Assembly: GCA_015655035.1 (NCBI GenBank)
Contig: JAATFS010000058.1
Span: 1 to 5,652 of the forward strand
Direction: 5' to 3'
Length of the DNA: 5,652 nt
DNA from: Lysobacterales bacterium
GTDB taxonomy: Bacteria; Pseudomonadota; Gammaproteobacteria; Xanthomonadales; Xanthomonadaceae
The notes beneath the pieces are model-generated. The model saw only the letters and a list, made by a program, of their open reading frames with translations. It was not told the DNA's origin and searched no databases. This document shows positions 1-5,652 of the stretch, one piece after another (within the stretch, counting starts at the first letter, position 1; each line of letters starts with the position of its first letter). Position numbers and translations under genes: made by a program.

Positions 1-1701
1 GACAGCGGCCTTACCGGCGGGCCGGAGTCTTACTACGAAGAGCTAGACTCGGACAACTACACCACCAACTTCGAAGCGCATTGGAACGGCGAGGCGGTCA
101 AGATCAAGGGCAGTGCCCAGTACAACTGGAGCAAGACCAACCAGTTCGGCATCCAGCAGATCATGCGGCTGAAGGACGTGACCAGCGCGACAGTGGACAC
201 GCAATCGCCGAATGTCCCGGGAGGCGGGCCCTATATCGATTTCGTCGGAGCGGACCTGGCCAATGTCGACGACTATACGTTGTACCAGTTCCACGACGAG
301 CAGATCTTCGCCAAGAGCCATGAATTCGCCACCCAGCTCGATCTGACTTATACCCCGCGCGGCGACGGTTTTGTGCGTTCCATCGACGCTGGCCTGCGCT
401 ACTCGCGGCGCAACATCCAGCGCCGCTATGGTTACCGCGACGTATTTCCGGAGGATGCCGATGGCGACGCGGTGGCATTGACGGATTTCCCGGCCGGCGA
501 ACTGGTAACGACCCAGCCGAACCTCGACGGCGCGGCATATACGCCCAGCTGGTACCACTTGTCGGGCCAGAACCTGATGAGCAACTACGCAACGGTCATC
601 GATTACCTGTCGCAGTTTTCCGAGGATTGGACCACGACGCGACCCAGCGCCAATCGCGGTGGAAGCTTCGTGTCCAACGAAAAGACCTACGCGGGCTACG
701 CCCAGCTCAATTACGGGTTCGAGCTCGGGGTGCCTATCGACGGCGTGGCCGGCGTACGCGTGACCCGTACCGAAGGCGTCATCGACAGCGCGAACTATCG
801 CCCGGATACCAACGGCGGGCCGGACATCATCCAGGCGGCGGTGGGCGAGGGCAGTTACACCGACGTCCTGCCCAGCATCACCGGCATCGCGCACCTGACC
901 GACAAGCTGCAACTGCGCCTGGCCTATACCCAGAACGTGGAACGCCCGAGTTTCTACGAACTCAGGCCGTATGCGTACTACGAAACCCGCGCCAGTCCTC
1001 CGTTGGTGTATTCCGGCAATCCCGACCTGAAGCCAAATCGCGAAGAAAGCTACGACATGTCGCTGGAATACTATTTCGGCAAGGCAGGTTCGATGTCGTT
1101 TGCCGCGTTCCTGAAGAAGCCCGACGGCTTTCTCTACAACAGTGGCGAAGAAGAGTACGTTCCAGAGCTCGGTACCAACGCCATCGTCTACAAGATGCGC
1201 AATGCCGGCCCGGGCGAATTCCGGGGCTATGAGTTCGCGGTGCAGAGCTTCTTCGACTTCCTGCCCGGGCTGTGGAGCAACTTCGGCGCCAGCGCAAACT
1301 TCACCTACATGGACAAGTTCCAGATCCTTTACCCGTTCAGCGAGGAGGAGTCGACGATCCCGGGCATCTACGATGCGGTCGGCACTTCCAAGCAGACCAT
1401 GAACCTGGCGCTGTACTACGACACACCCAAGTTCAGCGTGCGCCTGGCCTACAACCGCCGTTCCAAGCGCAAGGACTGGGTATGGACCGAGCAGCCGGCC
1501 TACTCGCCGTACACGATGGAGACCTCGCGGCTGGACGCGGCGATCAACTACACGCCGTACAAATTCGTCACCTTCAGCCTGGAGGCGACCAACCTGCTCG
1601 ATGAGGACGTGGTGCGGTATTTCGGCACCACCAAATACCTGCCGCAGGGGCCACGCTACGAGGCGCGCACGGTGCAACTGGGCGTGCGCATGCGTTGGTA
1701 G
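1..1701 (+). CDS. TonB-dependent outer-membrane receptor, C-terminal part (5' end outside window)
   Basis: The frame is open from base 1 to a TAG stop and gives the last 566 residues of a TonB-dependent receptor. These proteins are 22-strand outer-membrane barrels that import large ligands using energy from TonB-ExbB-ExbD. Only barrel sequence is visible: alternating aromatic/polar strands joined by long Gly/Asn/Asp-rich loops. From about fragment residue 310 comes the hallmark of the Xanthomonas/Caulobacter-type receptors: an RPSFYELRPYAYY stretch, then GNPDLKP (residue 339 on) and SYDMSLEYYF. The protein ends GVRMRW, and a terminal aromatic residue is what the BAM machinery expects. The TonB box and plug domain must lie upstream. 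Adjacent exported glycosidases on the same strand suggest a glycan ligand rather than a siderophore, but nothing in the barrel proves that. No frameshift or internal stop is seen. The family is very likely; the ligand is inferred. Confidence 0.93.
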   Translation, partial: DSGLTGGPESYYEELDSDNYTTNFEAHWNGEAVKIKGSAQYNWSKTNQFGIQQIMRLKDVTSATVDTQSPNVPGGGPYIDFVGADLANVDDYTLYQFHDEQIFAKSHEFATQLDLTYTPRGDGFVRSIDAGLRYSRRNIQRRYGYRDVFPEDADGDAVALTDFPAGELVTTQPNLDGAAYTPSWYHLSGQNLMSNYATVIDYLSQFSEDWTTTRPSANRGGSFVSNEKTYAGYAQLNYGFELGVPIDGVAGVRVTRTEGVIDSANYRPDTNGGPDIIQAAVGEGSYTDVLPSITGIAHLTDKLQLRLAYTQNVERPSFYELRPYAYYETRASPPLVYSGNPDLKPNREESYDMSLEYYFGKAGSMSFAAFLKKPDGFLYNSGEEEYVPELGTNAIVYKMRNAGPGEFRGYEFAVQSFFDFLPGLWSNFGASANFTYMDKFQILYPFSEEESTIPGIYDAVGTSKQTMNLALYYDTPKFSVRLAYNRRSKRKDWVWTEQPAYSPYTMETSRLDAAINYTPYKFVTFSLEATNLLDEDVVRYFGTTKYLPQGPRYEARTVQLGVRMRW

Positions 1702-1734
1702 GGTGCTATGGCCATTGGCCGATCCAGGCACAAA

Positions 1735-1786
1735 GCTCCGTGCCCGAGGTGGAATTCATGCCGAATTCCGCACTTCGGGCCGGAGC
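1735..1786 (+). repeat. Long imperfect hairpin, 22 paired bases, 33 bases after the receptor stop
   Basis: The two arms pair in three blocks. GCTCCG (1735-1740) pairs with CGGAGC (1781-1786). GCCCGAGGT (1742-1750) pairs with ACTTCGGGC (1772-1780) through one G-U wobble. GGAATTC (1751-1757) pairs with GAATTCC (1763-1769). The loop is ATGCC. Only T1741 and G1770-C1771 are bulged. No T-run follows on the plus strand, so this is not a classic intrinsic terminator. It could act as an mRNA 3'-end stabiliser for the receptor transcript, a Rho-associated end, or a repeated extragenic palindrome. Confidence 0.75.
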
Positions 1787-1866
1787 ATGACGCAAGACGG
1801 GCGCGGCGGCGGGTGTGATAGTCGGTAAATGGCCGCATACAGCGGGCCACCGCATCCGCAATGACC

Positions 1867-1886
1867 GCCGGGGGGTTCGTCCCGGC
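1867..1886 (+). repeat. Short GC hairpin just upstream of the leader ribosome binding site
   Basis: GCCGGG (1867-1872) and CCCGGC (1881-1886) are perfect inverse complements around an 8-base loop, and one further G-U pair (1873/1880) is possible. The structure ends 9 bases before the AAAGGGAG ribosome binding site. It could therefore shape the 5' untranslated region, but it does not itself cover the Shine-Dalgarno sequence. A 6-bp GC stem can arise by chance in DNA this G+C-rich. Confidence 0.35.
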
Positions 1887-1895
1887 CGAGCAGCT

Positions 1896-1903
1896 AAAGG
1901 GAG
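1896..1903 (+). promoter_or_regulatory. Strong Shine-Dalgarno for the 18-codon leader frame
   Basis: AAAGGGAG lies 5 bases ahead of the ATG at 1909. It is the purine-richest ribosome binding site in the gap and is better than anything in front of the hydrolase's own Met codons. Its ATG, however, is not in the hydrolase frame, which is the main reason to take the small frame seriously. Confidence 0.55.
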
Positions 1904-1908
1904 ATCCG

Positions 1909-1965
1909 ATGCCGACGTTCGTTGTTACTTGTTTTCAGGGGCCATGCGCCGGGAGTCGGGCATGA
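1909..1965 (+). CDS. Candidate 18-residue leader peptide, coupled to the hydrolase by ATGA
   Basis: An ATG at 1909, 5 bases after AAAGGGAG, opens a frame of 18 codons (MPTFVVTCFQGPCAGSRA) that ends at TGA 1963-1965. That stop overlaps the ATG of the hydrolase at 1962 as ATGA, the usual geometry for translational coupling by re-initiation. The peptide resembles no family I know, and it has no run of a single amino acid that would suggest classic amino-acid attenuation. Its job, if any, would be to load ribosomes for the downstream gene. The alternatives are chance, or the remnant of an older hydrolase start now separated by a frameshift. The ribosome binding site and overlap are seen directly; translation is inferred. 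Confidence 0.33.
   Translation: MPTFVVTCFQGPCAGSRA
1951..1955 (+). promoter_or_regulatory. Shine-Dalgarno supporting the hydrolase start at 1962
   Basis: GGGAG sits 6 bases before the ATG at 1962. The later in-frame ATGs at 2019 and 2025 have no purine-rich sequence at a suitable distance. This site, together with the ATGA overlap, is why the start was placed at 1962. Confidence 0.5.
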
Positions 1966-4370
1966 GCTGCAATCACGGTTCCGCACGGCCGGGCCTTCCC
2001 GCGCATGACGACGCACCGATGAATATGCTGGACCCGTCGCGCCGGCGCTTCCTGCAATGGAGCGCGCTGGCGGTGGCTGCCGGGTTCCTGCGCTTTCCGC
2101 TGGACGCCGCCGCTGCCACGCCGGGCAAGGTCAGCGCGGTGCCGTTGCAGGATGTCAGGCTAAAGCCGTCGCTGTTCCTGGACTCGCTACAGACCAATCG
2201 CCGCTATCTGTTCGAGCTGGAACCGGATCGGCTGCTGCACAATTTCCTGCAATACGCCGGCCTGCCGCCCAAGGGCGAGGTCTATGGCGGTTGGGAAGGC
2301 GACACCATCGCCGGGCACACGCTGGGCCATTATCTGAGCGCGCTGTCCAAGCTATACGCGCAGACTGGCGATGCGGAGGTCAAGCAGCGCATCGACTACA
2401 TCGTCGCCGAGCTGGCGCGTGCGCAGGCCAAGGACAAGGACGGCTACGTCGGCGGGTTCACCCGCAAGAACGACAAGGGCGAGATCGAGAACGGCAAGGT
2501 CGTGTTCGAGGAAGTGCGGCGCGGCATCATCAAGGGCAGCGCGTTCAACCTCAACGGCAGCTGGTCGCCGCTGTACACCGAGCACAAGCTGTTCGCCGGC
2601 CTGCTCGACGCCGATGCCTTGGCCGGCAATCGCCAGGCCATGCAGGTGCTGGTGCCGGTGGCCGGCTACTTCGCAGGGGTATTCGATGCGCTGAGCCACG
2701 CGCAGATGCAGCAGTTGCTGGACAGCGAATTCGGCGGTCTCAACGAGTCCTACATCGAGCTGGGCGCGCGCACCGGCGAGCAACGCTGGATCGACATCGG
2801 CAAGCGCCTGCGCCATGAGAAGATCATCGATCCGACCATCGCCGGCAAGGACGACCTGCCGCATCGGCACGCCAACACCCAGGTGCCAAAGTTCATCGGC
2901 GAGGCGCGCCAGTTCGAGGTCGCCGGGGATGCCGATTCGGCTGCGGCAGCACGCTTTTTCTGGGAAACGGTGACCCAGCACTACAGCTACGTGATCGGCG
3001 GCAATGCCGACCGCGAGTATTTCCAGGCACCGGACACCATCGCCGCGTTCCTGACCGAGCAGACCTGCGAGCACTGCAACAGCTACAACATGCTCAAGCT
3101 GACCCGGCACCTGTATCAGTGGACGCCGCAGGCGCGCTACTTCGATTACTACGAACGTACCCTGCACAATCACACGATGGCGGCGCAACACCCGGCCACC
3201 GGCATGTTCACCTACATGACACCGATGATCGCCGGCGGCGAACGCGGCTTCTCCGACAAGTTCGATTCGTTCTGGTGTTGCGTTGGCAGCGGCATGGAGG
3301 CGCACGCGCAGTTCGGCGACTCGATCTATTGGCAGGATGGACAATCGCTGTACGTCAATCTCTACATTCCTTCCGTACTGGACTGGAAGGCCGGCGATTT
3401 CGCGCTGGAGCTGGACAGCGGTGTGCCGGACAACGGCCGGGTGCGCTTGCAGGTGACGCGTGCCGGCGCCAAGGCACCGCGCCGGCTGTTGCTGCGCATT
3501 CCCGGCTGGAGCGAAGGGCGCTATGCGCTGAGCCTCAATGGGCGCAAGGTCAGCGGCAAGCAGGTCGATGGCTATGTGTTGCTGGAGCGGACCTGGAAAG
3601 CGGGCGACGTGGTCGCGCTGGAACTGGAGACTCCCTTGCGGCTGGAGCATGCCGCGGGCGATCCGGATACGGTGGTGGTGATGCGCGGTCCGCTGGCGTT
3701 GGCGGCCGATCTGGGCCCGGTGAGCGAGCCATACGACCAACCCGACCCGGCGCTGGTGGCCGATGTCTCGCCGCTGTCCGGCTTTACCGAACTGCCGCAG
3801 CCCGGGCGATTCCTGTCCAGCACCACGCAGCCACCGGCCTTGCAGTTCGTGCCGTTCTATTCCCAGTACGACCGCCGCAGCGCGCTGTACTTCAAGCGCA
3901 TGGATTCTCAGGCCTGGGCAACGGAAGCGGCACGCCGCCAGCGCGACCAGGCCGAGCATGCGGCATTGCTGGCCAGCGCGGTGGACATGATCCAGTTCGG
4001 GGACGAAGCTTCGGAAAAGGCGCACAAGCTCAGCAGCGATACTTCGTTCGGCGGTGCCTATCGCCGGCAGAAGTGCCGCGACGTGCGCGGCAAGGGCTTC
4101 GTCGAGTTCGAAATGAAGGGCAGCGACAAGCCGCTGGCCTTGCGCCTGCGCTTCTGGGGCAGCGACAAGGGCCGGTTCAACATCCTGGTCGATGGAAAGC
4201 TGGCGGTCGAAGTGAAAGTGGAACGCGGCCAGGTGATCGATTTCGTCGATCACGACTATCCGTTGCCGCCTGACCTGACCAAGGGCAAGGCCCGCTTGCG
4301 CCTGCGCTTCGATCCGCAGCACGGCGACACTGCCGGACCGTTGTTCGGCGGCTGGCTGATCAACGTCTGA
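1962..4370 (+). CDS. Tat-exported GH127/GH146 (DUF1680) beta-L-arabinofuranosidase-like hydrolase
   Basis: This 802-residue protein belongs to the DUF1680 group, retaining enzymes that release beta-linked L-arabinofuranose using a zinc-bound cysteine nucleophile. A Tat signal (SRRRFLQ, residues 26-32, hydrophobic core about 33-45, AAAA near 49-52) sends the folded enzyme to the periplasm or beyond. An (alpha/alpha)6 catalytic domain follows. CEHCNSYNMLKLTRHLY (369-385) supplies the expected zinc ligands Glu370 and Cys372. FWCCVGSGME supplies Cys439 (probable nucleophile) and Cys440. Glu352 in DREYF fits the acid/base. Beta-rich domains follow, and the last 110 or so residues (SFGGAYRR to GGWLINV) look like the DUF4986/DUF6805-type tail of this family. 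The start at 1962 has GGGAG and an ATGA overlap with the leader frame; ATG 2019 or 2025 would still keep the whole Tat signal. Family is near certain. GH127 versus GH146 is open, though the FWCCVGSGME form leans to GH146. Substrate is inferred. Confidence 0.92.
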   Translation: MSCNHGSARPGLPAHDDAPMNMLDPSRRRFLQWSALAVAAGFLRFPLDAAAATPGKVSAVPLQDVRLKPSLFLDSLQTNRRYLFELEPDRLLHNFLQYAGLPPKGEVYGGWEGDTIAGHTLGHYLSALSKLYAQTGDAEVKQRIDYIVAELARAQAKDKDGYVGGFTRKNDKGEIENGKVVFEEVRRGIIKGSAFNLNGSWSPLYTEHKLFAGLLDADALAGNRQAMQVLVPVAGYFAGVFDALSHAQMQQLLDSEFGGLNESYIELGARTGEQRWIDIGKRLRHEKIIDPTIAGKDDLPHRHANTQVPKFIGEARQFEVAGDADSAAAARFFWETVTQHYSYVIGGNADREYFQAPDTIAAFLTEQTCEHCNSYNMLKLTRHLYQWTPQARYFDYYERTLHNHTMAAQHPATGMFTYMTPMIAGGERGFSDKFDSFWCCVGSGMEAHAQFGDSIYWQDGQSLYVNLYIPSVLDWKAGDFALELDSGVPDNGRVRLQVTRAGAKAPRRLLLRIPGWSEGRYALSLNGRKVSGKQVDGYVLLERTWKAGDVVALELETPLRLEHAAGDPDTVVVMRGPLALAADLGPVSEPYDQPDPALVADVSPLSGFTELPQPGRFLSSTTQPPALQFVPFYSQYDRRSALYFKRMDSQAWATEAARRQRDQAEHAALLASAVDMIQFGDEASEKAHKLSSDTSFGGAYRRQKCRDVRGKGFVEFEMKGSDKPLALRLRFWGSDKGRFNILVDGKLAVEVKVERGQVIDFVDHDYPLPPDLTKGKARLRLRFDPQHGDTAGPLFGGWLINV

Positions 4371-4378
4371 TGCTCCTC

Positions 4379-4408
4379 GCGCGCCATGGGCTAGGTGCCA
4401 TGGCGCGC
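4379..4408 (+). repeat. Perfect 11-bp inverted repeat in the GH127/146-GH27 spacer
   Basis: GCGCGCCATGG (4379-4389) and CCATGGCGCGC (4398-4408) are exact inverse complements around an 8-base loop, starting 8 bases after the hydrolase stop. The sequence after the stem (AATACCGTCC) has no T-run, and the GH27 ribosome binding site follows 19 bases later. This fits an intercistronic RNA hairpin that stabilises the upstream message or partly attenuates, better than a full terminator. A repeated palindrome or a protein-binding operator is also possible. Confidence 0.7.
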
Positions 4409-4427
4409 CAATACCGTCCGGTCTCAC

Positions 4428-4432
4428 AAGGA
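4428..4432 (+). promoter_or_regulatory. Shine-Dalgarno of the GH27 gene
   Basis: AAGGA lies 6 bases before the ATG at 4439. It fixes that start, which also gives a complete lipoprotein signal peptide. Confidence 0.7.
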
Positions 4433-4438
4433 ATCTTT

Positions 4439-5652
4439 ATGGCGTTCATCCCGTCACCGCGTCGGCGCAGGCATGCCCGGCCGTTCGTCTTCGGCCTGTT
4501 CGTGCTCGCGCTCCTGGCCGGTTGCAAGGGAGCCGACGCACCGCCGGCATCGGCGTTGGACGGTGTATGGGTGATCGCCGATGGTCCTCAGTTCCCGGGG
4601 CCGCGCATGCTCCAGATCGACACCCGCGAGGGCGTGGCACAGGGCAGCATCATCACCGACTGGTACGGTCCGTTGCCGATGAACAAGCTGTCCATCGACG
4701 GCGATACCGCGCATTTCGAGATCGACAACGGCAATGCCAAGCTGCCACCGAAGCCGTGGACCGCGACCTTGCGCGACGGCAAGGTGCAGGTGGTGGGGGA
4801 TATCTGGCACGCGCATGTGGACGTGACCGCCACCCGGGGCGACGCCGCGGACGCCAAGCGCCTGGCGTTTCCGGCGCCACAGCTGCCGCCCAAGCACGTG
4901 TTGGCCCCGGATGGACAGGCGGCCACGCCGCCGATGGGCTGGAGCAGCTGGAACAAGTTCGCCGACAAGATCGACGATGCCACCATTCGCGGTATTGCCG
5001 ATGCGCTGGTGTCCTCCGGCCTGCGCGATGCCGGCTACGTCTACGTCAACATCGACGACGGCTGGCAGGGCGAGCGCGATGGCAACGGCGTGCTACAGCC
5101 GAACGCGCATTTCCCGGACATGAAGGCGCTGGCCGACTACGTGCATTCCAAGGGATTGAAGCTGGGTATCTATAGTTCGCCAGGCCCCAAGACCTGCGCC
5201 GGCTACACCGGCAGCTATGGCCATGTGGAGCGCGATGCGGCGACCTGGGCGGAGTGGGGGATCGACTATCTCAAATACGACCTCTGCTCGGGCGAGGGCA
5301 TCTTCCGCAGCGCCGAGGATATCCAGCGTGCCTACCAGCAGATGGGTAGCGCGTTACGTGCCACCGGCAGGCAGATCATCTACAGCCTGTGCCAGTACGG
5401 CCGCGACAAGGTCGGCGGCTGGGGCCGTGATGTCGGCGGCCACCTGTGGCGTACCACCGGGGATATCGAGGACAAATACGAGGTCATGGCCGGTATTGGT
5501 TTCGACAAGAATGGCGATCCGGCCACGACCGGCCCCGGCGGCTGGAACGACCCGGACATGCTCGAAGTAGGCAATGGCGGGATGAGCGAAGACGAGTACC
5601 GCACGCATATGACGCTGTGGGCGATATCGGCGGCGCCGTTGCTGCTGGGCAA
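4439..5652 (+). CDS. GH27 alpha-galactosidase-type lipoprotein, 3' end outside window
   Basis: 404 codons are present and the frame runs off the window. GH27 enzymes are retaining exo-glycosidases, mostly alpha-galactosidases. The N-terminus is a lipoprotein signal: an Arg-rich n-region (residues 8-14), a hydrophobic core and lipobox LAGC with Cys29 as the lipidated residue. Residues about 40-135 form a beta-rich domain I cannot assign. The catalytic barrel starts at TPPMGWSSWN (163 on). IDDGW (205-209) carries the Asp pair that binds galactose O4/O6. YLKYD gives the nucleophile Asp281, and RTTGDI gives the acid/base Asp342. Cys253 and Cys283 match the conserved disulfide, and GGWNDPDMLEVGN closes the visible part. 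All key residues are intact. The gene lies 68 bases after the GH127/146 gene, so it is probably cotranscribed. Other GH27 activities, such as beta-L-arabinopyranosidase, cannot be excluded. The C-terminal Greek-key domain should follow. Confidence 0.94.
   Translation, partial: MAFIPSPRRRRHARPFVFGLFVLALLAGCKGADAPPASALDGVWVIADGPQFPGPRMLQIDTREGVAQGSIITDWYGPLPMNKLSIDGDTAHFEIDNGNAKLPPKPWTATLRDGKVQVVGDIWHAHVDVTATRGDAADAKRLAFPAPQLPPKHVLAPDGQAATPPMGWSSWNKFADKIDDATIRGIADALVSSGLRDAGYVYVNIDDGWQGERDGNGVLQPNAHFPDMKALADYVHSKGLKLGIYSSPGPKTCAGYTGSYGHVERDAATWAEWGIDYLKYDLCSGEGIFRSAEDIQRAYQQMGSALRATGRQIIYSLCQYGRDKVGGWGRDVGGHLWRTTGDIEDKYEVMAGIGFDKNGDPATTGPGGWNDPDMLEVGNGGMSEDEYRTHMTLWAISAAPLLLG

Larger units (their letters stand above)
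1702..1961. other. Intergenic / 5'-leader region between receptor and GH127/146 gene
   Basis: About 260 bases separate the receptor stop from the chosen hydrolase start. The stretch holds a long hairpin (1735-1786), a short GC hairpin (1867-1886), a strong Shine-Dalgarno sequence (1896-1903) and an 18-codon frame (1909-1965). I see no convincing paired -35/-10 promoter. The region is long enough for the hydrolase genes to have their own promoter, so it stays open whether they are cotranscribed with the receptor. Confidence 0.6.

Noticed and set aside
1708..1722. ATGGCCAT palindrome and repeated TGGCC near the receptor stop
   Set aside because: Too short to separate from chance in DNA of this composition, and not linked to a promoter or second copy in the window.
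43..1731. 562-codon open frame on the minus strand across the receptor gene
   Set aside because: It mirrors the receptor's codon pattern. GC-rich third positions keep the opposite strand free of stops, the product shows no recognisable domain, and the plus frame has clear receptor motifs.
1814..1829. Possible Crp/Clp-like site beginning TGTGA
   Set aside because: The left half matches TGTGA, but after 6 bases the right half is GTAAA, matching TCACA at only two of five positions. No promoter is placed relative to it.
1815..1961. Upstream GTG at 1815 as the hydrolase start
   Set aside because: It has no Shine-Dalgarno and would place 74 residues ahead of the Tat serine, reading straight through the 1867-1886 hairpin and the leader RBS.
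2352..4427. 691-codon open frame on the minus strand across the GH127/146 gene
   Set aside because: Same artefact: the sense strand carries an intact catalytic motif set, while the antisense product is a compositionally biased Arg/Ala/Gln/His-rich sequence with no recognisable motif.
4460..4490. Four consecutive arginines in the GH27 signal as a Tat motif
   Set aside because: The residues after the arginines (HARPF) do not fit S-R-R-x-F-L-K, and a clear lipobox follows. An Arg-rich n-region is ordinary for a Sec lipoprotein.
1..5652. CRISPR array, tRNA/rRNA, insertion sequence or attachment site
   Set aside because: No spaced direct repeats, cloverleaf, transposase-like frame or terminal inverted repeats were found; the window is almost filled by the three large genes.

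Overview
The window reads as a carbohydrate-utilisation locus from a high-GC Gammaproteobacterium, most likely Xanthomonas or a close relative in the Xanthomonadaceae. The grounds are strong G/C preference at third codon positions, a receptor barrel of the kind named TonB-Xanthomonas/Caulobacter type, and exported plant-glycan hydrolases placed next to it. The genus is an inference. All genes lie on the plus strand, and both ends of the window cut through a gene.

Layout. Positions 1-1701 hold the C-terminal 566 residues of a TonB-dependent outer-membrane receptor whose plug domain lies upstream of the window. A gap of about 260 bases follows. It contains a 22-bp imperfect hairpin (1735-1786), a smaller GC hairpin (1867-1886) and a strong ribosome binding site serving an 18-codon reading frame (1909-1965). 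The stop of that frame overlaps the best-supported start of the next gene as ATGA. Positions 1962-4370 encode a complete Tat-exported beta-L-arabinofuranosidase-like enzyme of the GH127/GH146 (DUF1680) group, with its Cys/Glu active site intact. A 68-base spacer with a perfect 11-bp inverted repeat leads to a GH27 alpha-galactosidase-type lipoprotein (from 4439), which is still open at the end of the window.

Working model (inference). The receptor imports an oligosaccharide across the outer membrane. The Tat-exported GH127/146 enzyme removes beta-linked L-arabinofuranose, and the membrane-anchored GH27 removes alpha-linked galactose. These two linkages together are typical of plant extensins (Hyp-linked beta-arabinosides and Ser-linked alpha-galactose), so hydroxyproline-rich glycoprotein glycans are a plausible target. 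Pectic arabinan or galactomannan fragments are the main alternatives.

None of the enzymes is a new family. The parts that known families do not explain are the leader-like small frame with ATGA coupling, the two intergenic hairpins without U-tracts, and an unassigned beta-rich domain ahead of the GH27 catalytic domain.
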